Shown: positions 8,137 through 15,299, counted from the first letter of the stretch. The stretch is DNA of 15,299 nucleotides from Balneolaceae bacterium UBA2956 (GCA_002348545.1 DEBM01000052.1:17937-33235); one strand, 5' to 3'. Notes: a model not told the origin generated them from the letters alone. Made by a program: numbers and translations.

Positions 8137-8850
8137 TTAAATCTTCGCTAATGCTAAATCAAAATCCTATCTTATGTCGTCAATATGTTCGATCCCTACG
8201 GATACTCTAATGATATCAGAGCGAATACCAATGGCCTCTTGTTCGGCCTCACTGAGTTGTTGATGAGTAGTGGATGATGACTGAATGACCAATGTCTTAG
8301 CGTCACCTACATTGGCTAGATGACTTGCGAGTTGAGCATCCCTTAACACAAAAACTGAATAGCATACCAAATTGACTATTTTTGAAATATTTTTTAATAG
8401 TTCATAGTAGAGGTGTTCTTCTAGACTATTGTAATTTATCCAAGCTATTTTTTCATGTTTTTGCAGGAAGTTTGCTAAAGCCAGCGCGTTAAAATTGTGT
8501 TGTTCAATCCTCAAGAATACGGTCTCTAATCCTTGTAGCAATTAAAAGTTATTGAACGGAAGAATAGCTTGGCCCACGTCTCGAAGACCTTCTACTCGGG
8601 CTCAAATAGCGAGAGCGATGTTCCCGAATGGTCCATCAGAGCTAAAGATTTTCCAAAAATTAATATCATGGTAGCCTGGAGCTAGATCGGTAAATAACGG
8701 ATATCGTCCATTACCCCAATTATAATTTCCAGCGTCTATAATGACACCACCCACCGATGTCCCATGACCGCCAATCCATTATGTAGTCGATTCTGTAACA
8801 ATATCTGCGCCATGGGTAATTAGTTGGTTTTAAAGTGTAAGTTACGCTCG
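8137..8850 (-). pseudogene. metY: Decayed O-acetylhomoserine sulfhydrylase (metY), N-terminal half missing
   Basis: The minus strand still encodes recognisable MetY blocks: HGADIV, WIGGHG, TSVGGVIIDAGN, WGNGRYPLFTD, PFGNIAL, ARVEGLRDVG, LQGLET, LASHLANVGDAK, STTHQQLSEAEQ and SVGIEHIDDI. MetY is a PLP enzyme that makes homocysteine from O-acetylhomoserine and sulfide. In-frame stops interrupt it at 8779-8781 (TAA), 8602-8604 (TGA), 8542-8544 (TAA) and 8167-8169 (TAG); past the last one, DFDLALAKI and a TAA at 8137-8139 look like the ancestral end. The first stop falls where the family has the PLP-binding Lys (TTKWIGGHG becomes TT-stop-WIGGHG). Near 8345-8375 the family block GGxLSFxxKGG reads in another frame (GMLFSFCVKG) with bases missing, so frameshifts are also present. 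Nothing recognisable remains before about 8850, although some 200 N-terminal residues are expected. The gene cannot be functional. Confidence 0.96.
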
Positions 8851-9119
8851 GATGAATTCGAACAAGGCTTAGCTAAAAGCGGATCGCACTTATCTTTCTT
8901 TGCAATGAATGGTACAATCAAAAAGTAGGATGTGGCACCTCATTTATACATGTGTTCGCTATCGAGTATCACATATAGCTGACTATCATGGCTTCACAGG
9001 GCCTTATCTCTCAATCATTCGTGATGAGAAGCTAAACTTTTAATGAATACGCAAGCTTAGTGACATTGAATTATAGGATTAACAATGTTCTATTTTTGTT
9101 GCAAGAGCTAACGAAAAAA
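8851..9119. other. Degenerate spacer between metY remnant and era
   Basis: No real open frame on either strand; stops are frequent in all frames of the minus strand. By position it should hold the eroded N-terminal part of metY, but only about 270 bases separate the recognisable remnant from era where roughly 600 would be needed, so sequence has been lost. I could not align any of it convincingly to MetY. Confidence 0.5.
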
Positions 9120-10055
9120 TTATTCTCTGTATCCTAAGTTACGGACCATATGTTTTTTTTCTCGCCATTTTTCTCGTACTTTCACGTGTAATTCTAAGTG
9201 TACTTGCTTATCTAAAAAAGATTCAATACTAGTTCGGGATTGAATACCTAGTTGCTTTATGGCAACCCCTTTTTTTCCAATAATTATACCTTTCTGAGAA
9301 TTTCGATTGACTACGATATCAGCCATGATTCGATCAATATCAGGGGATTCCTGATACTCCAATATTTCTATGGTGGCTGAGTAAGGTAATTCTTCGTGAT
9401 AATTTAAAAACAATTGTTCACGAATGAATTCAGATACAAAAAATCGGAGGGGATGCTCACTTAATTCATCTTTTGGATAAAAAGCGGGACCCTTTGGGAG
9501 ATTGGCTTTAAGCTGATTAATTAATGCAGAAATACCATGCTTTTCTAATGCAGATATTACTTGAATGCCGGTAAATGTGAAGGCCTCTTCATACGCTTCT
9601 TGCACTTTTTTTAACCATTCCCTGGGCACAGTATCCATCTTATTCAACACCAATATAATGGGTTTATGCTGAGATCGGATGTGTCCTAATAGTTCGTGAT
9701 CAACCAAATCAGTAAGAGCGATTGGTAAATTTTTTTTGTCCCGCTCCTGCTTTATATAACTACGCTTAAGATCGACCAACAATAGCATAACATCAGCTTC
9801 TTTTTCGGCCTTTTTAACAAAGCGCATCATCGCCTTTTGCAGTTCATATTTTGGCTGTATAATACCAGGAGTATCTAAAAAAATGATCTGGCAATCTTCT
9901 TCACTATAAATACCCATAATTTGATGGCGTGTGGTCTGTGCCTTATGTGTAGCGATTGAAAGTTTACTTCCAACTAGCGCATTCATAAGGGTAGACTTAC
10001 CAGCATTAGGTCTCCCTAAAATAGCGACATATCCAGAAAAATGCGTGGAATTCAT
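9120..10055 (-). CDS. era: GTPase Era
   Basis: Era binds the 3' end of 16S rRNA and assists 30S subunit assembly. The 311 residues show an N-terminal GTPase domain with G1 GRPNAGKS (14-21), G3 DTPG (61-64), G4 NKMD (138-141) and G5 SALEK (168-172), then a C-terminal KH domain with GIIIGKKG (256-263) and the conserved ending LGYRE. Length is normal. The ATG shares one base with the pdxJ stop (TAATG), and AAGGAG lies 8 nt upstream (10064-10069), so translation is probably coupled to pdxJ. No sign of damage, in contrast to the metY remnant directly downstream. Confidence 0.97.
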   Translation of the reverse strand: MNSTHFSGYVAILGRPNAGKSTLMNALVGSKLSIATHKAQTTRHQIMGIYSEEDCQIIFLDTPGIIQPKYELQKAMMRFVKKAEKEADVMLLLVDLKRSYIKQERDKKNLPIALTDLVDHELLGHIRSQHKPIILVLNKMDTVPREWLKKVQEAYEEAFTFTGIQVISALEKHGISALINQLKANLPKGPAFYPKDELSEHPLRFFVSEFIREQLFLNYHEELPYSATIEILEYQESPDIDRIMADIVVNRNSQKGIIIGKKGVAIKQLGIQSRTSIESFLDKQVHLELHVKVREKWREKKHMVRNLGYRE

Positions 10056-10810
10056 TAGCTCTGCTCCTTTTTAACCTGTTCTATAATAGACATATAGGCA
10101 TGGACTGTGTTGGCTAGGCCATGGAAAACGGATTCACTTATAAGTGCATGTCCTATGCTAATATCGGCGAGATGTGGGACGGCGCGAAGAAATGGGGGGA
10201 GATTTTTTTGGTTTAAGCCATGGCCTGCGTTTACTTTTAGCCCGGCAGAGTGCGCAATTTTAGCAGCCGCCGCAAGGCGGGTCAGTTCTTCTTGCGCAAC
10301 GGATGGGGTGGAGGCATTCGCGTAAGTTCCGGTGTGTAGTTCGATGGCGTCACTACCTAGTTCTATAGCCCTCTCAATGTCATCTGGATTGGGGTCTACA
10401 AATAAACTTATTTCAACCTTTGAACCGCCAGCACCGTTACGAATGGCTGGAAATATACGAGTTTTGAAGTCTTTGAAGACTGCCGATAAATGCAATCCAC
10501 CTTCGGTGGTTAGTTCTTCTCTACCCTCTGGAACCAAGGTACATATATCAGGTTGCACCTTATGTAGTAACTCGATCATTTCTTCAGTGGCGGCCATCTC
10601 AAAATCCAATATCCCGTGTACGGCTTCTTTGAGTTCAGGTAGATCTTGGTCCATGATATGACGACGATCACCTCTCAAGTGAAATACGATTCCAGCAGCT
10701 CCTGATTTTTCGCAAATTTGGGCAGCTTGGGCAGGCACTGGATAGCCTTCGCCCCGTGCGTTTCGGAGTGTAGCAATATGATCAATATTCACTAGGAGTT
10801 GAATTGGCAT
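10055..10810 (-). CDS. pdxJ: Pyridoxine 5'-phosphate synthase (PdxJ)
   Basis: PdxJ condenses 1-deoxy-D-xylulose 5-phosphate with 3-amino-2-oxopropyl phosphate to pyridoxine 5'-phosphate, the last ring-forming step of DXP-dependent vitamin B6 synthesis. The 251-residue TIM barrel is of usual length. Visible landmarks are the N-terminal NIDHIATLRNARG (8-20), FHLRGDRRHI (43-52), a conserved acidic residue in FEMAATEEM (Glu71), ELHTGTYA (157-164) and NAGHGLN (194-200, His197). First gene of a two-gene unit with era. No SD precedes the ATG; the leader is AT-rich. Presence of pdxJ implies the DXP-dependent PLP route rather than the PdxS/PdxT route. Confidence 0.97.
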   Translation of the reverse strand: MPIQLLVNIDHIATLRNARGEGYPVPAQAAQICEKSGAAGIVFHLRGDRRHIMDQDLPELKEAVHGILDFEMAATEEMIELLHKVQPDICTLVPEGREELTTEGGLHLSAVFKDFKTRIFPAIRNGAGGSKVEISLFVDPNPDDIERAIELGSDAIELHTGTYANASTPSVAQEELTRLAAAAKIAHSAGLKVNAGHGLNQKNLPPFLRAVPHLADISIGHALISESVFHGLANTVHAYMSIIEQVKKEQS

Positions 10811-10845
10811 AGACAGATAACAAAATTAGGTTATATAATAATTTG

Positions 10846-10878
10846 CTAAATTAGCATATAGTTTATTGTTAACTCAAA
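10846..10878 (-). promoter_or_regulatory. Candidate Bacteroidota-type promoter for pdxJ-era
   Basis: On the minus strand TTTG (10875-10878) is followed after 21 bases by TAATTTAG (10846-10853), one base off the TAnnTTTG element known for Bacteroidota housekeeping promoters. A perfect TAATTTTG also occurs at 10821-10828 but is only about 10 bases from the ATG and has just a weak upstream partner. The region is so AT-rich that chance matches are likely. Confidence 0.35.
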
Positions 10879-10894
10879 TATCATAGTAAATCGT

Positions 10895-11410
10895 TTGAAA
10901 TTTTCTGCACTATTAATTTTAATTGCAGTGAGCCTACTTTTAGAAGCTTGTGGCAGTAGTAAAAGTGTTACCTATAGTGCCTCAAGTGAACCTTCCGTAC
11001 GATTTGTCCCTAACATGAGCCGGTCAGCTGGTCTAACAGAAGTACGAACCTTTAACCGGTTAAAAAAAGCATATATAGAATGGAGAGGAACTCCTTATCA
11101 ATGGGGAGGAACCACCTTTAATGGGGTAGATTGTTCTGCTTTTATACAAGTAGTGTTTGATCAATATTTAGGTCAAAAATTACCGCGTACAACCTTGGAA
11201 CAGATGAAATTGGGAAAGAAAATACGCCGCAAGCAAGTGGAATTAGGTGATTTGGTCTTTTTCAAAACAGGACCGACTACCTATCATGTTGGTGTGATGG
11301 TTGACCAGCGACATTTTATGCACGCCGGCATCACAGGTGGGGTCATGGTATCGGATCTTAATGCTCGTTATTGGAGTACGCATTATTTGTCTGCGAAGCG
11401 AGTACTTTAA
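10895..11410 (+). CDS. NlpC/P60-family lipoprotein, probable peptidoglycan endopeptidase
   Basis: Predicted outer-membrane or periplasmic lipoprotein of 171 residues: a hydrophobic signal segment followed by the lipobox LLEAC (lipidated Cys19), then a Ser-rich linker. The C-terminal domain is NlpC/P60: GTPYQWGGT (65-73), the catalytic Cys80 in GVDCSAF, the catalytic His131 in YHVGV and a third polar residue, probably His143 in MHAG. Members such as Spr/MepS cut cross-links in the peptide part of peptidoglycan and open the mesh for new material. The proposed start is TTG at 10895; no in-frame ATG exists nearby and no SD is visible. Its 3' end overlaps the convergent GlmU-like gene by 4 bases. 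The enzymatic class is secure, the exact bond cut is not. Confidence 0.9.
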   Translation: MKFSALLILIAVSLLLEACGSSKSVTYSASSEPSVRFVPNMSRSAGLTEVRTFNRLKKAYIEWRGTPYQWGGTTFNGVDCSAFIQVVFDQYLGQKLPRTTLEQMKLGKKIRRKQVELGDLVFFKTGPTTYHVGVMVDQRHFMHAGITGGVMVSDLNARYWSTHYLSAKRVL

Positions 11411-12684
11411 CGATCGCTTAGTGTAGCCAGATCAAACAGATACTTCATCATACTTTGGTAACCCGGTTCAAATTCAATTTCACGCCTAGCCATCATTGCC
11501 TTCATGGCTTCCTCGGCTTTATCAAATCGATAGATACTATTTCCAGCATCCGTGAGCCAACTGAAGGAAGGTATATGTTTAGGAGTAAACTGTGATAAAA
11601 AGATATTTGAGCACACCCCACACATGGTTCCAGTATTTAACATGGCATTAATGGCTGTTTTAGAATGATCACCTAGGACTGAACCAAAAAATTGAAAACC
11701 AATATCATAGGCTTCTCGACTATTCCAATCTTCTAAATGTATGAGGCCGTAATTGGTTTTTAGATTGGAGGTATTGCTGTCAGCTCCCATATTGCACCAC
11801 TGACCAACCAAGGAATTACCTATGTAGCCATCATGCGCCTTATTGGAATAGGAATGAAATATGGTATTGGATACTTCTCCGCCCACTTTGCTCACTGGCC
11901 CTATGGTCGTACCACCATAAATTCGACATCCCATCTTTGTAACAGCACCCTCACAAATAGCCAATGGTCCCTTCAAAATACTACCTGCTTCAATGGTTGC
12001 CCGAGCACCGATATAAATAGGACCATCCTTTGCTACTAAAATAACCCCAGGTTCTAAATATGCTGATGGATGTACAAAAATCCGTTCGGGATGGATGACG
12101 TGGAGATTGGTCCTTAGGTCATATTCTTCAACAGTAGGTAGGGAAATTAACCCAAGATCAGCTTCAATTTCGCTACTATTGAATTGCAATATATCCCATA
12201 AATAGTCTAGCTTTTTAATTTCTCCCATCCAATTTATTGGACCTTCTGAGGCATTCAATAGTGTCTGAACCCAGTAAGAAGGATCATTTACATTTTTACA
12301 TTCCAATAGGCAATCGAAGCTTTGTTGCCCTGACAAAACAACTGCAACAAGTTCTATACTTTCAGCCCCTGTACCATCTTGATTTGCAATCGGATTTATA
12401 AGGGCCTGTCCTGTTTGAAGGCTTTTTAGCTTCTCAGTCAGCGAATGATCGGGTAAAAAACGGGCATTAATCCACAGACAATCTTGGTCAGGTTGAATGG
12501 TGCTTTCGTTATAAAATGGGTTTAGATAAGGCCTACATATTCGAACTTTGGTGGTTAGATTTAACCAATACTCCCATTTTTCTTGAACGGTTAAGATACC
12601 AACCCGTAAGTTTTCTACTGGACGCGTGAGTGTTAGAGGATCGAACCGCTGTCCTTTTATGTCGGAAAAAAAACACAGCTGCAT
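11407..12684 (-). CDS. GlmU-like sugar nucleotidyltransferase/acyltransferase family protein
   Basis: A 425-residue protein of the type often annotated as GlmU family protein in Bacteroidota. The N-terminal part begins MQLCFFSDIKG and carries the family block DPLTLTRPVENLRVGILT (about 15-32) but lacks the classical pyrophosphorylase signature LAAGxGTRM. From about residue 195 it becomes a left-handed beta-helix of hexapeptide repeats (VHPSAYLEPGVIL, IYIGARATIEAGS, KMGCRIYGG, TIGPVSKVGG), including NKAHDGYIGNS and a region like the GlmU acetyltransferase active site. A role in UDP-GlcNAc or another NDP-sugar pathway is inferred, and divergence from glmS fits it, but activity is unproven. The start is the ATG at 12684; a TTG at 12696 would add four residues. 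No SD. Not a standard bifunctional GlmU. Confidence 0.85.
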   Translation of the reverse strand: MQLCFFSDIKGQRFDPLTLTRPVENLRVGILTVQEKWEYWLNLTTKVRICRPYLNPFYNESTIQPDQDCLWINARFLPDHSLTEKLKSLQTGQALINPIANQDGTGAESIELVAVVLSGQQSFDCLLECKNVNDPSYWVQTLLNASEGPINWMGEIKKLDYLWDILQFNSSEIEADLGLISLPTVEEYDLRTNLHVIHPERIFVHPSAYLEPGVILVAKDGPIYIGARATIEAGSILKGPLAICEGAVTKMGCRIYGGTTIGPVSKVGGEVSNTIFHSYSNKAHDGYIGNSLVGQWCNMGADSNTSNLKTNYGLIHLEDWNSREAYDIGFQFFGSVLGDHSKTAINAMLNTGTMCGVCSNIFLSQFTPKHIPSFSWLTDAGNSIYRFDKAEEAMKAMMARREIEFEPGYQSMMKYLFDLATLSDR

Positions 12685-12792
12685 ATTCGCTATCAATATT
12701 TTATAGTGTCATTTTTTACTATTTATACATAATAGTCATATTTTTAACTAAATTAATAATTAACTGGTATTAATAAATAAATCTAAGTTTTT

Positions 12793-14628
12793 ATGTGTGG
12801 AATAATTGGGTACATTGGTGCGCGAAACGCCCAAGATGTGGTAATAAAAGGTTTAAAACGACTAGAATACCGAGGGTATGATTCTGCGGGAATTGCCGTT
12901 ATTGATGATTCTTTGAGGGTTACCAAATGTAAGGGAAAGGTGGCCAAATTAGAAGCTATGCTCTCGAGAACTAATGAGGCTGACATAGGGATAGGGCACA
13001 CTCGTTGGGCTACACATGGAGAACCTAATGATGTTAATTCACATCCACATACTTCAACCAATGGTAAAATAGCTGTTGTGCATAATGGTATTATTGAAAA
13101 CTACACAGCATTAAAGGTGCAACTTCAATCCCAAGGTCATGTTTTTTACTCGGATACGGATACAGAAATTATAGCTAAATTAATTGAACAGTTCTACAAA
13201 AATCCAGAAGTACTAAGCCTAGAAAAAGCTGTTCAATTGGCAACGCAGCAAGTAAATGGGACGTATGGATTAGCAGTATTGCATGAAGATTTCCCAGACC
13301 TGATGGTAGTAGCTAGGCGAGGTTCACCATTATTATTGGGGGTAGGAAACGATGAAATGATTGTTGCTAGTGATGCCTCGGCAGTTGCAGAGTACACTGA
13401 TAAAGTGGTCTATTTAGACGACAATGAGACAGCTGTAATACGGCGAAATAGCTACGAGGTGCAAGATACTTCATACGCGTTAATGGATAAAAAAGTACAT
13501 GAGCTTCAATTGAGTTTAGAAGAAATAGAAAAAGGTGGATATCCCTTCTTTATGCTTAAAGAAATCTTTGAACAGCCAAAAACTGTTGGCGATTCGCTTC
13601 GAGGACGTATTCAACCCGAAGAGGGAAAAATAGTTCTCGGCGGGCTAACAGAAGTCATGGATAAATTACATGGGGCACGACGTATCATTATTGCTGCCTG
13701 TGGTACTTCATGGCATTCGGGTCTTGTAGCCGAGTATTTATTTGAAGAATTAGCTCAAATACCTGTAGAGGTTGAGTACGCTTCAGAGTTTCGTTACAAA
13801 AACCCACTGATATATTCCGATGATATAGTTATTGTTATTTCCCAGAGTGGAGAGACGGCCGACACACTTGCAGCTTTAAGGGAAGCAAAATCAAATGGTG
13901 CTACAGTACTAGGAGTGGTAAATGTAGTGGGCTCAACCATTGCAAGAGAAACCGATGCGGGGGTATATTTACACACTGGCCCTGAGATTGGTGTCGCTTC
14001 TACCAAAGCATTTACTGGGCAAGTTACGGTTTTAACTATGATGGCTATACAGCTAGCTCAGTACCGAGAAACGATAACGGCAAAGAAGGCCGATGAGCTT
14101 ATTAAAGCACTTAGCCAAATACCTGTTAAAATCCAAGAAATTTTAGATCAACACGAGGAAATAGAACGTATTTCTCAGCTATTTACTTATGCTCCTAACT
14201 TCTTGTATTTAGGGCGTTCCTATAGTTTTCCAGTTGCATTGGAAGGAGCACTTAAACTTAAAGAGATTTCTTATATCCATGCTGAGGGATATCCTGCAGC
14301 TGAAATGAAACATGGCCCTATTGCCTTAATTGATGAAATGATGCCAGTTCTTGTAATATCAGCTACCAATCACACAAACGATAAAATGGTAAGTAATATA
14401 GAGGAAGTAAAGGCGCGCAAAGGTCGCATAATTGCGGTGGTAAATCCTCTACATGATGAAGTAAAAAATCTCGCTGAATTCGTGATTGAAATTCCTGCTA
14501 CATTAGATGAATTAAGTCCATTACTAAGTGTTATCCCACTCCAATTATTATCTTACTATATCGCAGTGAATAGAGGTTGTGATGTGGATCAACCACGTAA
14601 TTTAGCTAAGTCTGTCACAGTGGAATGA
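12793..14628 (+). CDS. glmS: Glutamine--fructose-6-phosphate aminotransferase (isomerizing), GlmS
   Basis: GlmS makes glucosamine 6-phosphate from fructose 6-phosphate and glutamine, the entry to UDP-GlcNAc for peptidoglycan and lipopolysaccharide. The 611 residues form an N-terminal glutaminase domain starting MCGIIGYIG (catalytic Cys2, exposed after Met removal), with RGYDSAG (27-33) and GHTRWATHG (68-76), and two SIS isomerase domains with AACGTSWHSG (301-310), SQSGETADT (350-358), ASTKAFTGQ (402-410) and EMKHGPIALID (504-514). It ends in the hallmark DVDQPRNLAKSVTVE. Length is normal. No SD precedes the ATG, and the 108-bp divergent gap to the GlmU-like gene is very AT-rich, without a confident promoter. 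I see no glmS ribozyme, which is expected only in some Gram-positives. Confidence 0.98.
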   Translation: MCGIIGYIGARNAQDVVIKGLKRLEYRGYDSAGIAVIDDSLRVTKCKGKVAKLEAMLSRTNEADIGIGHTRWATHGEPNDVNSHPHTSTNGKIAVVHNGIIENYTALKVQLQSQGHVFYSDTDTEIIAKLIEQFYKNPEVLSLEKAVQLATQQVNGTYGLAVLHEDFPDLMVVARRGSPLLLGVGNDEMIVASDASAVAEYTDKVVYLDDNETAVIRRNSYEVQDTSYALMDKKVHELQLSLEEIEKGGYPFFMLKEIFEQPKTVGDSLRGRIQPEEGKIVLGGLTEVMDKLHGARRIIIAACGTSWHSGLVAEYLFEELAQIPVEVEYASEFRYKNPLIYSDDIVIVISQSGETADTLAALREAKSNGATVLGVVNVVGSTIARETDAGVYLHTGPEIGVASTKAFTGQVTVLTMMAIQLAQYRETITAKKADELIKALSQIPVKIQEILDQHEEIERISQLFTYAPNFLYLGRSYSFPVALEGALKLKEISYIHAEGYPAAEMKHGPIALIDEMMPVLVISATNHTNDKMVSNIEEVKARKGRIIAVVNPLHDEVKNLAEFVIEIPATLDELSPLLSVIPLQLLSYYIAVNRGCDVDQPRNLAKSVTVE

Positions 14629-14735
14629 GGTTTGATAGTTTTTTCGGGTGATGGTAAATAATAAAATTCCTATTTAAATGAATTACATTACTGTTAGTTA
14701 AATTTATATATAGAATAAATTAACGTGGAATCAAT

Positions 14736-15002
14736 ATGGAAAACATTGGAATATTTTATTTGAGCATGGTTTTATTTACATATAAGGGCTTTGATTTAGC
14801 ACAAGGTCTGAGAGCCGCAATCAATAGAGGTGACACGGTGAGGATAGTACCAAAGATTTTATGTTCTATTTATTGTACTTCGGTATCATTAATTGCTATA
14901 AAAATTACGTCAAATACCACCTATTCTGAACTTTTTATTTATTTACATATTTTCATAATTTTATTCCAAATCATAATGATTTGGTATCCAAAACCAAAAT
15001 AA
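14736..15002 (+). CDS. Small hypothetical membrane protein, unrecognised
   Basis: An 88-residue frame from ATG to TAA that I do not recognise. It is hydrophobic: a short apolar N-terminus (about 4-15), a middle segment with charged residues (17-40), and two likely membrane helices, about 40-56 and 64-84, ending in a basic KPK tail. AT-rich DNA favours Ile/Phe/Leu/Tyr codons, so a hydrophobic frame can arise by chance. The sequence starts about 107 bases after glmS without a clear SD (only GGAA nearby). No partner genes give context. It may be a real small protein or a chance frame. Confidence 0.4.
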   Translation: MENIGIFYLSMVLFTYKGFDLAQGLRAAINRGDTVRIVPKILCSIYCTSVSLIAIKITSNTTYSELFIYLHIFIILFQIIMIWYPKPK

Positions 15003-15164
15003 TTCATTAAAAAGAAAATCGTTAAATAAATTGATTTTACTTGTGCTTAATCACTTAAGAGGATTAATATTATAATATTAGGAACCTAACCTTATGGTGA
15101 AAATTAATGCGAGAGTAAGAACTATTAAGTACTTAATTTTACATTTATATCGGTCAATTTGAAA
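15003..15164. other. AT-rich spacer, nothing recognised
   Basis: No open frame of note, no hairpin with a T tract that I would call a terminator, and no repeat. It separates the small membrane frame from the cyanase-like fragment on the other strand. Confidence 0.4.
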
Positions 15165-15299
15165 TTATTGACAAGGCTTTGTCGGACTGATATCGTCAAT
15201 GCCAATCATGACTAACAATACTTTTGCTGTGTAAGAGTCAATACTATAATTCATATGGCATTCATCGATAGCTGAAATTACACCATCACCTTCATTTAA
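15165..15299 (-). pseudogene. Cyanase-like C-terminal fragment, probably degenerate, runs off window
   Basis: The minus strand is open for 44 codons from the window edge to a TAA at 15165-15167. The peptide contains LNEGDGVISAID and ends in SPTKPCQ. Cyanase (CynS, cyanate plus bicarbonate to ammonia and CO2) has near its C-terminus the block EKFGDGIISAIN, whose Ser is catalytic, and in E. coli it ends in LPTKPF; the spacing between the two blocks is about the same here. Two residues before GDG seem to be lost, and the usual DGKYLP stretch is not readable. Because this part of cyanase is normally well conserved, decay is more likely than divergence, but only the tail is visible. The assignment rests on two short blocks. 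Confidence 0.45.

Noticed and set aside
8167..8541. Independent 124-residue protein on the minus strand
   Set aside because: It is the stretch between two stops of the metY remnant; its start is a TTG in the middle of a MetY block and it holds only the C-terminal part.
8779..8781. Recoding or readthrough of the metY stop at the catalytic lysine
   Set aside because: Three further in-frame stops, of different codons, as well as frame breaks and a missing N-terminal half show simple decay.
8830..8900. tRNA suggested by GTTCGAATTC on the minus strand
   Set aside because: The flanking bases do not pair into a T-arm, and no acceptor or anticodon stem can be drawn; it is chance sequence in decayed DNA.
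10332..10661. 109-residue open frame on the plus strand
   Set aside because: It lies entirely inside pdxJ on the opposite strand and has no recognisable domain; a shadow frame.
12685..12792. glmS ribozyme or riboswitch upstream of glmS
   Set aside because: The 108-base gap is simple AT-rich DNA without the conserved G-rich core, and the element is not expected in this phylum.
12783..13061. 92-residue open frame on the minus strand
   Set aside because: It is antisense to the conserved glutaminase domain of glmS and has no features of its own.

Overview
The window reads as a stretch of chromosome from a member of the Bacteroidota, perhaps Cytophagales-like. The evidence is a dcw cluster whose transpeptidase carries PASTA domains, a GlmU-like protein of the Bacteroidota type in place of a classical GlmU, AT-rich gene starts without Shine-Dalgarno (SD) sequences at the heads of transcription units, and one possible TTTG/TAnnTTTG-like promoter. 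The base composition looks low in GC by eye (not computed). The placement is inference from protein style; no rRNA or other taxonomic marker is present.

Positions 1-6787 (minus strand) hold the start of the division and cell-wall (dcw) cluster: promoter, MraZ operator, mraZ, rsmH, an ftsL-like gene, ftsI (PBP with two PASTA domains), murE (meso-diaminopimelate type) and mraY, which runs off the window. From rsmH on, the genes overlap or abut by a few bases (ATGA, TAAATG, ATGA, TAATG). The clearest regulatory signal of the window lies ahead of mraZ: three TGGGN boxes at an exact 10-bp pitch, directly after a TTGACA promoter. This is the layout expected of an MraZ autoregulatory site.

Positions 7053-9119 hold methionine biosynthesis: an intact metX (homoserine O-acetyltransferase) behind a clearly dead metY (O-acetylhomoserine sulfhydrylase). 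The metY remnant has four in-frame stops, one exactly at the codon of the PLP-binding lysine, plus frame disruptions and a missing N-terminal half. Positions 9120-10810 hold pdxJ-era, a translationally coupled pair (pyridoxine 5'-phosphate synthase and the ribosome-assembly GTPase).

Positions 10895-14628 hold a NlpC/P60 lipoprotein (plus), a GlmU-like nucleotidyltransferase/left-handed beta-helix protein (minus, overlapping the lipoprotein gene tail to tail) and glmS (plus, divergent from the GlmU-like gene). GlmS and probably the GlmU-like protein act in amino-sugar metabolism that feeds the MurE/MraY/FtsI pathway of the first block, and the lipoprotein is a probable peptidoglycan hydrolase, so much of the window is about cell wall. 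The last 670 bases are AT-rich and poor in genes: one small possible membrane protein and, at the very edge, a degenerate C-terminal fragment resembling cyanase.

Most of the window is ordinary housekeeping DNA. I do not see a defence island, mobile element, CRISPR array or new multi-gene system. The points worth a second look are the MraZ operator, the decay of metY next to an intact metX, the different ribosome-binding signals of first and downstream genes, and the small features around rsmH and at the right end.
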